Below are positions 53,669 to 62,481 of a stretch of 64,000 nt of DNA, piece after piece; position 1 is the stretch's first letter, and every line of letters begins with the position of its first letter. Made by a program: the position numbers and the translations under genes. Location of the stretch: the NCBI RefSeq assembly GCF_945957355.1, contig NZ_CAMFKM010000010.1, positions 62,001 through 126,000 on the forward strand, written 5' to 3'. Source of the DNA: an uncultured Reyranella sp. GTDB taxonomy: Bacteria > Pseudomonadota > Alphaproteobacteria > Reyranellales > Reyranellaceae. The notes under the pieces are model-generated. The model saw only the letters and a program-made list of their open reading frames with translations. It was not told the DNA's origin and made no database searches.

Positions 53669-54226
53669 GTGACAGAGATCGTCGCCCTGCCCCGGACGGT
53701 TCTGGATCGGGTGAAGGCGGAGGTCCGTGCGGCCTCGTGGTTCGCGGCACTCGGCGAACCGTTGACCGACGGCGATCGTGCCGATGCCGCGTCCTATGCC
53801 ACGGCACTTGGGCTGGCCGATCCCGGCACCGATGTCGCGCACGACTGGCCGGAAGCCGAGACGTTGCTGAAGGCGCCGGACTGGTCGCCGGTCTGGTGGG
53901 ATCGCGAGGAGGCGGTGCGGCGGGAGCTGCTCGGTCGCGCGGAAGCGCGCTATCCGAAGCACGCACTATGGACGGCGCTCACCGAACTCACCACCGAGGC
54001 CGGCGAGCTGGTCCATGGCAAGGCGGCCACCGCGGCCGGGCGCATGGGCGACGCGGCCCGGGCGTCGATCCATGTCGCGGCCGGTGCGGCGTCGCAGGCG
54101 GTCTATCAGCTCGCCGTCGCGCGGCTCGCCGGCGAGGAAGGCTCGCTCTTCGAAAGCAAGTTTCGTCTGTTCGCGGCGGGACGCTGGCCGCTCGGCATCG
54201 TGGGCTCTAGGTTGATCCTCTTCTGA
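53669..54226 (+). CDS. Hypothetical protein
   Basis: A 185-residue soluble protein; GTG 53669 with weak TGGGAAAA upstream. It contains DWSPVWWDREEAVRRELLGRAEARYP and ALTELTTEAGELVHGKAATAAGRMGDAARA, mostly helical with a Trp-rich central part; no known family is recognised. It is 15 bp before the hydrolase at 54242 on the same strand, and likely heads the four-gene group ending at 58212. Confidence 0.65.
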   Translation: MTEIVALPRTVLDRVKAEVRAASWFAALGEPLTDGDRADAASYATALGLADPGTDVAHDWPEAETLLKAPDWSPVWWDREEAVRRELLGRAEARYPKHALWTALTELTTEAGELVHGKAATAAGRMGDAARASIHVAAGAASQAVYQLAVARLAGEEGSLFESKFRLFAAGRWPLGIVGSRLILF

Positions 54227-54241
54227 GAGGAGAGGCTTCGC

Positions 54242-55078
54242 ATGAGTTCCTACGCCGCGCCGTCCCGCACCGTCGGTCGGTTGAAGCGCCCGTTCGGCAA
54301 TCTCTACTACGAAGTCTGCGGCAGCGGACCTGCGCTGGTGTTCGCACACGGGCTGGGCGGCAATCACCTGAGCTGGTGGCAGCAGGTGGCGCACTTCGCG
54401 CCCCGCTATACCTGCGTGACCTTCGCCCATCGCGGCTTCGCGCCTTCCGATCCGGTCGCAAACGGAGTCGATCCTGCGGATTATCCCGATGACCTCGCCG
54501 CCCTGATCGATCATCTCGGGCTCGCCGACGTGCGCCTCGTCGCCCAGTCGATGGGCGGCTGGACGATGCTGGAATACGCGCTGGCCCACCCGGACCGCGT
54601 GAAGGCGCTGGTGCTGAGTTCAACCTCGGGCACGCTCGACCGGCGCGGCTGCGATCCATCCGGCGGAACGGCGTACGACGCCTGGCTCGCGGCGGCCGAG
54701 GCCGCGATCGCGACCGGCCTGGCGCGCGGCATTCATCCCGCGATGGGCGAACGCGCCGCCGAACGCTTCCCCGCGCTGCATCTCCTCTATCGCAGCATCG
54801 ACGAGATGGCGGGTACGCTCGACAAGGAGAAGCTGCGCGCCGGCCTGCGCCGCACCGCGACGCGCACGCTCGCCGGATTGAAGGCGTTCCGCGTGCCGAC
54901 CTTGTTGATCGCCGGGGCTGAGGACGTGGTCTTCCCGCCCTTCCTGGCAAGCGCCATCGCGACAAGCCTGCCTTGCGGCGAATCGCAGACGATTGCCGAT
55001 GCCGGGCACTCGCCCTATTTCGAGCAGGCCGCTAGGTTCAACGCGCTGGTCGGCGCGTTCCTCGCGCGACAGCGGTAG
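54242..55078 (+). CDS. Alpha/beta fold hydrolase
   Basis: A 278-residue hydrolase with HGLGGNHLSWWQQV near 35, HRGFAPSD, Ser in AQSMGG near 101, an acid in GAEDVVFP and His in AGHSPYF. SD GAGAGGAG before ATG 54242. The MlrC-like gene starts 9 bp after its stop, so they are co-transcribed. Substrate unknown. Confidence 0.9.
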   Translation: MSSYAAPSRTVGRLKRPFGNLYYEVCGSGPALVFAHGLGGNHLSWWQQVAHFAPRYTCVTFAHRGFAPSDPVANGVDPADYPDDLAALIDHLGLADVRLVAQSMGGWTMLEYALAHPDRVKALVLSSTSGTLDRRGCDPSGGTAYDAWLAAAEAAIATGLARGIHPAMGERAAERFPALHLLYRSIDEMAGTLDKEKLRAGLRRTATRTLAGLKAFRVPTLLIAGAEDVVFPPFLASAIATSLPCGESQTIADAGHSPYFEQAARFNALVGAFLARQR

Positions 55079-55087
55079 GAGGTTTTT

Positions 55088-56623
55088 GTGTCCCAGGACA
55101 ATCCGCGTATCGCCGTGCTCGGCTTCGCCATCGAGTGCAACCGGTTCGCGCCGGTGACGACGGCGGAGGACTTCGAGCACGATGTCGACATCCGCGGCAA
55201 TCGCATCGTGAGCGAGGCGCGCTCGGGCAAGTCGATCACCATGCCCGACCTGCCGGGCTTCTTCGACGAGATGGATCGTACCGGCAACTGGACTCCGGTG
55301 CCGCTGCGCGTGTCGCTGGCGCAGCCCGGCGGACCGGTTGAGGAGCAGTTCTTCAAGGCCTTTCTCGCGGAGATCGAGGCCGGCCTGAAATCCGTCCTGC
55401 CGGTCGATGCGATCTTCGTCTCCTGCCACGGGGCGGCGCTGGCCGAGGGCACGGACGATCCCGACGGCGACCTGTTCGAGGTGCTGCGCCGCGTCGCGGG
55501 GCCCGACGTGCCGATCGTCTCGGTGTTCGACCTGCACGCCAACGTCTCGCGCCGCATGACCGACAATCTCAGCGTCTTCGTCGGCTATCTCGAGAACCCG
55601 CACATCGACATCTACGAACGCGGCGTCGAGGCCGCGAAGCACATGCGCGAACTGCTGGCCGGCACGCGCACCGCGGTCGAGATGGTCAAGATCCCGCTGG
55701 TGCCGCCGCAGATCGCGCTGCTGACCGCAAAGGGCCCCTATGCCGACCTGATCAAGTACGGCCAGACGAAGGTCGGTGGCGACATCCTCAACGTCTCGGT
55801 GATGGCGGGCTTCGCCTACAGCGACAGTCCCAAGAACGGCCTCACCGCCGTCGTCACGGCGCGCAACGGCAATCGACAGGCGGCGGCCGACCTGGCGCTC
55901 GACATCGCCCAGCGCGCCTGGAAGACGCGGGAGCGCTTCAAGCGGGAGATGATGACGCTCGCCGATGCGGTGCAGCTCGCCACCGCCATCGGCCGCGACA
56001 AGCGCCGCAAGCCGATCATCCTGGCCGACGTCGCCGACAACCCCGGCGGCGGCGGGCGCGGCAACACCACCTACCTGTTGCGCGCACTCAAGGCGGCAAG
56101 AGCCCAGGGCGTCTATTTCGGCGTGTTCAACGACGCGGCGCTCGCGGCCCGGGCGCACGAGCTGGGCGAAGGGGCGATCTTCAACGCCTCCTTCAACACC
56201 GCGGAGCACCAGGAATTTTCCCTGCCCTTCGATTGCGAAGCGAAGGTGGTGAAGCTGTCGGACGGCCAGTTCGTCGGCCGACGCGGCGTCCTTCGGAACG
56301 TCTCCGCCGACATGGGGCCGTCGGCGCTGCTCGACCTTGGCGGCATCCTCATCGTCGTCATCAGCATCCGCTGCCAGTGCATGGATCCGCGCCAGTTCGA
56401 GATGTTCGGCCTGGACATTGCACAGGCCCGCACGGTGGTCGTGAAGAGCCGCGGCCACTTCCGCGGCGGCTTCGACGAGTTCTTCAAGCCGGAGCAGATC
56501 TACGAAGTCGATTGTCCGGGCCTGACGTCGCCGGTGCTGGCGAACTTCACCTGGACCAAGCTGCCGAGGCCCGTCTATCCGCTCGACGAGGAAGCGAGCT
56601 GGAGTCCCCCGGCATCCAATTGA
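55088..56623 (+). CDS. M81 family metallopeptidase (MlrC-like)
   Basis: A 511-residue protein of the MlrC/DUF1485 family, first known from microcystin breakdown, where it cleaves the tetrapeptide product. Conserved parts: GFAIECNRFAPVTTAEDF near 12, FVSCHGAALAEG near 115, DLHANVSRRM, and the late DVADNPGGGGRGNTTYLLRAL. GTG 55088 follows AGGAGG. It precedes a peptide-type binding protein, so it may process an imported small peptide or amide. Confidence 0.92.
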   Translation: MSQDNPRIAVLGFAIECNRFAPVTTAEDFEHDVDIRGNRIVSEARSGKSITMPDLPGFFDEMDRTGNWTPVPLRVSLAQPGGPVEEQFFKAFLAEIEAGLKSVLPVDAIFVSCHGAALAEGTDDPDGDLFEVLRRVAGPDVPIVSVFDLHANVSRRMTDNLSVFVGYLENPHIDIYERGVEAAKHMRELLAGTRTAVEMVKIPLVPPQIALLTAKGPYADLIKYGQTKVGGDILNVSVMAGFAYSDSPKNGLTAVVTARNGNRQAAADLALDIAQRAWKTRERFKREMMTLADAVQLATAIGRDKRRKPIILADVADNPGGGGRGNTTYLLRALKAARAQGVYFGVFNDAALAARAHELGEGAIFNASFNTAEHQEFSLPFDCEAKVVKLSDGQFVGRRGVLRNVSADMGPSALLDLGGILIVVISIRCQCMDPRQFEMFGLDIAQARTVVVKSRGHFRGGFDEFFKPEQIYEVDCPGLTSPVLANFTWTKLPRPVYPLDEEASWSPPASN

Positions 56624-56634
56624 GGGAGTCCTTC

Positions 56635-58212
56635 ATGCTGCGTCGTGCCTTGTTCGCCGCCGTCGCGCTGCTCGCTGCAGCGCCCGCCAATGCCCAAACC
56701 CAGGCTCAACCGAGCAAGACGCTGAAAGTCGTCATGCAGTCGGATCTCAAGATCATCGATCCGGTCTGGACGACGGCCTACATCGTCCGCAATCACGGCT
56801 ATCTGATCTACGACACGCTGTTCGCGCTCGACGCCAAGCTCGAAGCGCGGCCGCAGATGGTCGAGAGCTGGACGGTGAGCGACGACCAGCTCACCTGGAC
56901 GTTCAAGCTGCGCGACGGGCTGAAGTGGCATGACGGGCAGCCGGTGACGACGGCGGACGTGCTGCCATCGATCAAGCGCTTCACCGACAAGGACACGCTG
57001 GGTGGCCTGCTGGCCAAGCAGACCCGGGAAATGAAGGCGCTCGACGACCGGACCTTCCAGATCGTGCTGAACAAGCCCTATGGCATGATGCTGAAGACGC
57101 TGGCCAAGACCTCTTCCATTCCGCCCTTCATCATGCCCAGGCGGGTCGCCGAGACGCCGGTCACCCAGCAGATCTCCGACACGACGGGCTCGGGCCCCTT
57201 CATCTTCAAGAAGGACGAATGGAAGCCCGGCGAGAAGGTCGTGTATCTGCGCAATCCCGACTACAAGCCGCGCGCCGAGCCGCCCTCGGGCCTCGCCGGC
57301 GGCAAGGTGGCCAAGGTCGACCGGGTCGAATGGGTCTCGATCCCCGATACGCAGACCGCGATCAACGCATTGCAGCAGGGCGAGATCGACATGATCGAAC
57401 AGCCCTCGCACGACCTGCTGCCGGTCATCGAGAAGGACAAGAACGTCGAGATCGTCATTCCCGACCAGCTGGGTTCGACCTACATCCTGCGCTTCAACTG
57501 GAAGCAGCCGCCCTTCAACGACGTGCGCTACCGTCGCGCCGCGATGGTCGCGCTGAACCAGAAGGACTTCCTGCAGGCCGTCATCGGCGATCCGCGGTAC
57601 TACAAGGTCTGCAAGGCCATGTTCGGCTGCGGCACGCCGCTCGAGAACGCGGCCGGCACCGACGGGATTCTCGAATCGCGCTTCGAGGAGTCGAAGAAGA
57701 TCCTGAAGGAGGCCGGCTATGACGGCACGCCGATCGTGCTGCTGCAGTCGACCGACCTCGCCGTCCTGACCAACCTCGCGCCGGTCGCCAAGACGCTGCT
57801 GGAGCGCGGCGGCTTCAAGGTCGACATGCAGTCGATGGACTGGCAGACCCTGGTCGCCCGGCGGGCCAAGAAGGTGCCGGTGGCCGATGGCGGCTGGAAC
57901 ATCGCCATGACGGCCGCGGCCGCGGTGCTGCTGATCGACCCGGTCAACAACCACTATGCCGAGGCGAGCGGCGACCGCGCCCAGTTCGGCTGGCCGCTCG
58001 ACGAGGAGATCGAGAGGCTGCGCCTGGCCTTCGTCGGCGAGGGAGATCCAAAGAAGCAGTTCGAGATCGCCGAGCAGGTGCAGAAGCGCATCCTGGAAGG
58101 CGGCGTCACGGTGCCGCTCGGCCAGTTCCTGCAGCCCATGGCCCGGCGCAAGAGCGTGACGGGCAACATCGAGTCGCCCGTCACGGTGTTCTGGAACGTC
58201 GAGAAGAAGTAG
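56635..58212 (+). CDS. ABC transporter substrate-binding protein, family 5 (peptide/nickel type)
   Basis: A 525-residue periplasmic binding protein: signal MLRRALFAAVALLAAAPANAQ, then LKVVMQSDLKIIDPVWTTAYI, LTWTFKLRDGLKWHDGQPVTTADV and the late NNHYAEASGDRAQFGW. Binds peptides or other hydrophilic solutes. SD GAGGGAG. No permease or ATPase follows, so it works with a transporter encoded elsewhere. Confidence 0.94.
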   Translation: MLRRALFAAVALLAAAPANAQTQAQPSKTLKVVMQSDLKIIDPVWTTAYIVRNHGYLIYDTLFALDAKLEARPQMVESWTVSDDQLTWTFKLRDGLKWHDGQPVTTADVLPSIKRFTDKDTLGGLLAKQTREMKALDDRTFQIVLNKPYGMMLKTLAKTSSIPPFIMPRRVAETPVTQQISDTTGSGPFIFKKDEWKPGEKVVYLRNPDYKPRAEPPSGLAGGKVAKVDRVEWVSIPDTQTAINALQQGEIDMIEQPSHDLLPVIEKDKNVEIVIPDQLGSTYILRFNWKQPPFNDVRYRRAAMVALNQKDFLQAVIGDPRYYKVCKAMFGCGTPLENAAGTDGILESRFEESKKILKEAGYDGTPIVLLQSTDLAVLTNLAPVAKTLLERGGFKVDMQSMDWQTLVARRAKKVPVADGGWNIAMTAAAAVLLIDPVNNHYAEASGDRAQFGWPLDEEIERLRLAFVGEGDPKKQFEIAEQVQKRILEGGVTVPLGQFLQPMARRKSVTGNIESPVTVFWNVEKK

Positions 58213-58223
58213 CTTCACAAGCT

Positions 58224-58345
58224 CCGACATCTCGACCGGAGCGCGCAGCGCGGAGTGGAGAGATCTTCTCTCCACGATCTGTCAGCTTTTGGTGGGGCGA
58301 AGGTCTCTCCGCTTCGCGCCTTCGGCGCTTCGGTCGAGACGACGG
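58224..58345. repeat. 122-bp palindromic repeat element, copy 2
   Basis: Right end CGGTCGAGACGACGG (58331-58345) is identical to that of copy 1; the left end CCGACATCTCGACCG (58224-58238) is the same as copy 1 at 13 of 15 bases. Exactly the same length as copy 1 (122 bp). It also has an inner inverted GGAGTGGAGAGAT/GGTCTCTCCGC region. Lies between convergent genes. Confidence 0.82.
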
Positions 58346-58351
58346 AGTGAC

Positions 58352-59230
58352 TTACCGGTCCGGCAGCGGGATGAACTCGGGGTCTCCTGCCACCATGGCG
58401 AAGCGCTTCTCGCGCCAGTCTTCCTTGGCCTTCTCGATGCGCTCCTTGCTCGACGAGACGAAGTTCCACCAGATGTGGCGCGGGCCATCGATCGTGGCAC
58501 CGCCCAGCAGCATCACCTTGGCGCCGTCCGGGCCGGCCAGCATCTCGACTGTCTGGCCGGGCGCCAGGACCGCGAGGTCACCCACGCCGAACTGGCTCTC
58601 GCCGACGACGATCATGCCTTCGGCGACGTAGATCGCGCGCTCCTCGTGGTCGGGGGTGATGGCCAACGCGGCGCCGGCGGTCATCTCCACGCCGACATAG
58701 AAGATCGGCGAGAAGTGGGTGGTGGGCGCCGTGCGGCCGGCATAGGTGCCGACGATGAGACGCAGCGAGGCGCCCCCTTCCGTCCAGGCCGGCAGCCGGG
58801 CCTTCTCGACATGCTCGAAGGCGGGTGCGGTCTCCTCGTGCGTCCTGGGCAGCGCCACCCAGGTCTGGACGCCGTGCATGCGGAAGCCGGTCGCCCGCAT
58901 CTCGGGTTCGGTCCGCTCGCTGTGGACGATGCCGCTGCCGGCCGTCATCCAGTTGACGTCGCCCGGCCGGATCGCCTGCGAATAGCCCAGGCTGTCGCGA
59001 TGGTAGATGCCGCCATCGAACAGGTACGTGACCGTGGCCAGACCGATATGCGGATGCGGTCGCACTTCCATGCCGCCGCCCGGCGGCACGTCCATCGGCC
59101 CGAAATGGTCGAGGAAGATGAACGGGCCCACCATGCGCCGCTTCACGCTGGGGAGGACGCGGCGGACCGCGAAGCCGCCGCCCAGATCGTGGGCCCGGCC
59201 CTGGACAAGGATCTCGATCGGATCGGCCAT
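58352..59230 (-). CDS. Pirin family protein
   Basis: A 292-residue bicupin: His59, His61, His103 and Glu105 in RPHPHIG and SGIVHSE form the metal site, at positions close to human pirin. Bacterial pirins include quercetin dioxygenases and regulators of pyruvate metabolism. The gene diverges from the acyl-CoA synthetase gene at 59270; ATG at 59230. Confidence 0.95.
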   Translation of the reverse strand: MADPIEILVQGRAHDLGGGFAVRRVLPSVKRRMVGPFIFLDHFGPMDVPPGGGMEVRPHPHIGLATVTYLFDGGIYHRDSLGYSQAIRPGDVNWMTAGSGIVHSERTEPEMRATGFRMHGVQTWVALPRTHEETAPAFEHVEKARLPAWTEGGASLRLIVGTYAGRTAPTTHFSPIFYVGVEMTAGAALAITPDHEERAIYVAEGMIVVGESQFGVGDLAVLAPGQTVEMLAGPDGAKVMLLGGATIDGPRHIWWNFVSSSKERIEKAKEDWREKRFAMVAGDPEFIPLPDR

Positions 59231-59269
59231 CTTGTTCTCCCTTCACGCCTGTGCTGCAACCAACGCGAC

Positions 59270-60730
59270 ATGCCAGCACCCGCCCGCGACCTCACGCCGT
59301 TCTTCGCCCCCGACAGCATCGCCATCGTGGGGGCCGGTGAACGGGCCACCTCCTCCGGTGGCGCGGTCATGCAGATGCTTCGTCAGGCCGGTTATGGCGG
59401 AAGGGTCGTGCCGGTCAATCCCAAGGGCGGAACGATCTTCGGTTACGAATCGGTGACCTCGATCGCCGGCATCGACCCCGCGGTCGACCTCGCGGTGATC
59501 GTGATCCGCCCCGATGCCATCCTCGAGGCAGTCGGGCAGGCGGCCGACCGCGGCATCCGCAACCTGCTGATCCTGCCCGGCGGCTTTGCCGAAGCGGGCC
59601 CCGCCGGCATGGCGCGCAACGACGCGCTGCTGAAACTCGCGGCCGAGCGCGGACTGACCATCGCCGGACCGAACTGCGCCGGCATCGTCCATCTCGATCC
59701 GGCCCGGCGCTTCGCCGCCACTTTCCTGCGCGACCTGCCGCCCGGCACGACGGCCGGAGCAACAAACGGCCTCGCCTTCATCTCGCAATCCGGCGCGCTG
59801 GCGGAGGAGTTCATCGACAAGGCCAACGCGCGGGAGCTGCCGCTTACCTCGGTCGTGTCGGTCGGCAACGCCGTCCATCTCGGCGTGGAGGACTACCTGG
59901 GCTGGCTGGGCGAACGGCCGGAGATCGGGGCGGCGCTGCTCTACGTCGAGTCGATCGACGACCACGAGCGCTTCCGCGAGGTCGCGCGGAAGGTCGTGGC
60001 CCGCAAGCCGGTGATCGCCCTGTTCGGCGGTCGCACCGAAATCGGCGGCCAGGCGGCCAATGCCCATACCGGGGCGGTCGCCAACGACGATGCCGCGATC
60101 GACGCCTTCTGCACCTCCTGCGGCATCGTCCGGGTGAAGACCCTGCGCCGGCTGCTGGTCGCCGCCAAGGCATTCGGGCGCTTCCCGCAGGGCCTCGGGT
60201 CGCGGGCGCTGATCCTGTCGAACTCCGGCGGCCCCGGCGTGCTCTGCGCCGACCAGGCCGCGCTGGAGGGGCTCGACCTGGCCGCCCTGCCGCACGCGAT
60301 GGCCGATGTGCTGCGCCAGCAACTGCCGGCCGAGGCGTCGGTGGCCAACCCGATCGATCTGCTGGCGGACGCACGGGAGGACCGTTTCGGGCTCGCCTTC
60401 GAGGCCGCGATGACCCACGCGGCGCAAACCTACGACATGCTCCTGATGATCCATGTCGTGCCGTTCATGGTCGACGCCCAACCCGTGATCGCCCGGCTGG
60501 CGGAACTGGCGACGACGGCGCCTGTTCCCGTGATGCACAGCATGATGGGAACCCTCCCGGGCCGGGCGGAATGGTTCGCCACCATGGAGCGAGCCGGCGT
60601 GCCGATGTTCAACGACGTCGAGGAAATGGCCGAGGCCGCCGGCCTGCTTGCGCGCTATCCGATTCTTCGCACTGCAGCAAAATCGGAAAGGTTGCCCCCT
60701 GTGACTTTTAAAGACCGCAAGACGCCTTGA
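59270..60730 (+). CDS. CoA-binding/acyl-CoA synthetase (ADP-forming) alpha-type protein
   Basis: A 486-residue protein with a CoA-binding Rossmann domain (APDSIAIVGAGER near 16, VVPVNPKGGTIFGYESV near 50), a succinyl-CoA-synthetase-like ligase domain (AGPNCAGIVHLDP near 138), and the phospho-His in NAHTGAVAND near 264. The ATP-grasp beta domain of full ADP-forming acetyl-CoA synthetases is absent, so a separate beta subunit is needed. No clear ribosome site before the ATG at 59270. The weak hairpin and T-run at 60777 follow it. Confidence 0.88.
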   Translation: MPAPARDLTPFFAPDSIAIVGAGERATSSGGAVMQMLRQAGYGGRVVPVNPKGGTIFGYESVTSIAGIDPAVDLAVIVIRPDAILEAVGQAADRGIRNLLILPGGFAEAGPAGMARNDALLKLAAERGLTIAGPNCAGIVHLDPARRFAATFLRDLPPGTTAGATNGLAFISQSGALAEEFIDKANARELPLTSVVSVGNAVHLGVEDYLGWLGERPEIGAALLYVESIDDHERFREVARKVVARKPVIALFGGRTEIGGQAANAHTGAVANDDAAIDAFCTSCGIVRVKTLRRLLVAAKAFGRFPQGLGSRALILSNSGGPGVLCADQAALEGLDLAALPHAMADVLRQQLPAEASVANPIDLLADAREDRFGLAFEAAMTHAAQTYDMLLMIHVVPFMVDAQPVIARLAELATTAPVPVMHSMMGTLPGRAEWFATMERAGVPMFNDVEEMAEAAGLLARYPILRTAAKSERLPPVTFKDRKTP

Positions 60731-60776
60731 GGCTGAAATCCTAGCAATTTCAACATGTTGGGTGTCTTTCACGGGT

Positions 60777-60797
60777 GTTGCATTTTTGCAACTTTTT
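60777..60797 (+). terminator. Weak Rho-independent terminator
   Basis: GTTGCA (60777-60782), loop TTTT, TGCAAC (60787-60792), followed by TTTTT. The stem is short but the T-run is right, 46 bases after the acyl-CoA synthetase stop. Confidence 0.45.
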
Positions 60798-60815
60798 GTT
60801 GGACTTGTGGATACT
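60786..60815 (+). promoter_or_regulatory. Candidate promoter for the M23 peptidase gene
   Basis: TTGCAA (60786-60791), 18-bp spacer, GATACT (60810-60815), 121 bases upstream of ATG 60936. The -35 overlaps the terminator hairpin, so both features compete for the same bases. Confidence 0.35.
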
Positions 60816-60935
60816 CCGTGGCCAAAGTGCCGCCGAGCGGGGCACGCGGGGGGCATCGACCGGGGGAGGTCGATGGATCGCTAGTCGCCCCAACTGTCAA
60901 TTCGTAGCGTTCAATGGAACGGGAGCGGCCGATCG

Positions 60936-62351
60936 ATGACGTCCAACATGACGCGTTTCCAACGCGCCCATAGCTGGCGAACCGTCCGCAGCCTCATGGC
61001 AGCGACCCTTGCAGTATCCTCGATGTTTTGCGCCGTCGGCGCGATGGCCCAGGTGAAGGCCCCGCCCAAGAACCAGCTCAAGAAGCCCGCAGCCAGGTCC
61101 GCCCCCGCCCCGGTTCCCAGCGAAGACGTCCAGTCCTTTTCCATCGGGGCCGACAGCTCGGTTGCCCAGCAGCTCGTCAGCCTCCGCGTCGATCCCACCG
61201 ACGCCCAGGCAGCTGCCGACGCCGTCGGCAAGGCGCTGAGCCAGCCCGAGGTCAAGGCCGCCAGTTCCGGCCGCGCGGTGCTCGCGCCGCAGGGCGCCGG
61301 CCAGCCCAAGCGGCTGGTTTCCCTCCAGCTCTATTCGAACAAGTCGCTGGCCGTCGATCTCTCCCGCGGCGCCGACGGTTCGTTCGGCTTCAGGCTCGCG
61401 CCCGGCGCGACCGAGGACGACGATGAGCGCGTCTCGAGCCTGCCCGGCTCGGCGCCGCCGAATGCCGGCCCGGGCGCCCGCACCGTGGTGGCCGATTCGG
61501 TCAAGACCGTGAAGGCGAGCAGCGCCACCCTGGCGACCAGCCTCGCCCCGACCGGTGCCAATCCGGCCGCGCTCAAGGAACTGACCCAGGCGCTCTCCGG
61601 CTTCGCACCGGCCGCCGCCCGGATCGACGTCGTCCAGGGACGTACCATGGACGGCACGCCGCGGATCCTCGTCGCGAGCCTCGGCGACGGCGCGGCGAAG
61701 CAGTCCTTCTGGTGGTTCGCTCCCCAGAACCAGCCCGAAGGCTGGTTCGACGACCAGGGCCGCCGGCTCGGCGGCACGGCGCTCTCCAATCCGCGGCCGG
61801 AGGCACGCCAGTCCTCGCCGTTCGGCACGCGCCGCTACTACGGCCGCAAGAGCGGCGGGGGCTTCCACAACGGCATCGATTTCGAAGGCAAGACCGGCGA
61901 GCCGATCTATGCGGCGGCCGACGGCTTCATCAATCACCAGGGCTGGTACTTCAACTACGGCCGCACGGTGAAGATCAGCCACGCCGACAATTTCGAGACG
62001 CTGTACGCCCACATGTCGCGCTTCGCCGACGGCATGGGCCCCGGCACGCGCGTCCGAAAGGGCGACCTGATCGGCTATGTCGGGTCGACCGGCCGGTCGA
62101 CCGGCGCTCACCTTCACTTCTCGGTGATCGTGAACGGCCAGTTCGTCGACCCCCAGCCGTACATCTCCGAGCATGGCGGCAACAGCACGCTCGTGGGCGA
62201 GCAGCTCGTCTCCTATCGGCAGTGGCAGCAGGAGATCAAGCGCGCCTCGGACCGCTCCCGCGGCAGCAGCGACAATCGTTTCCAGGGCCTGCAGGGCGCC
62301 GAGCCGTGGTCTTCCAGCCCCTTCTCCTCACGCGCGGCCGACCGCCTCTGA
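60936..62351 (+). CDS. M23 family peptidoglycan endopeptidase
   Basis: A 471-residue secreted LytM-type protein. Signal with RSLMAATLAVSSMFCAVGAMAQ (cleavage near 39), a 250-residue linker, then the metallopeptidase domain with FHNGIDFEGKTGEPI (HxxxD), TLYAHMSRFADG, GYVGSTGRSTGAHLHFSV (HxH). Acts on peptide cross-links in the periplasm during growth or division. The linker has low-complexity Ala/Pro parts. Ends 130 bp before the amino-acid-binding gene. Confidence 0.95.
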   Translation: MTSNMTRFQRAHSWRTVRSLMAATLAVSSMFCAVGAMAQVKAPPKNQLKKPAARSAPAPVPSEDVQSFSIGADSSVAQQLVSLRVDPTDAQAAADAVGKALSQPEVKAASSGRAVLAPQGAGQPKRLVSLQLYSNKSLAVDLSRGADGSFGFRLAPGATEDDDERVSSLPGSAPPNAGPGARTVVADSVKTVKASSATLATSLAPTGANPAALKELTQALSGFAPAAARIDVVQGRTMDGTPRILVASLGDGAAKQSFWWFAPQNQPEGWFDDQGRRLGGTALSNPRPEARQSSPFGTRRYYGRKSGGGFHNGIDFEGKTGEPIYAAADGFINHQGWYFNYGRTVKISHADNFETLYAHMSRFADGMGPGTRVRKGDLIGYVGSTGRSTGAHLHFSVIVNGQFVDPQPYISEHGGNSTLVGEQLVSYRQWQQEIKRASDRSRGSSDNRFQGLQGAEPWSSSPFSSRAADRL

Positions 62352-62481
62352 GCGGCCACGGCCTGATGTGCGGTGCCGTTGCGCGCGCCTACTCGTTCGC
62401 CTAGGAATTGAGTCATCGATCCTGAACGGACGCAGCAGGCGGCCGACGGGAACGTCAGAGGCAACCACGAGGGATAACAAA

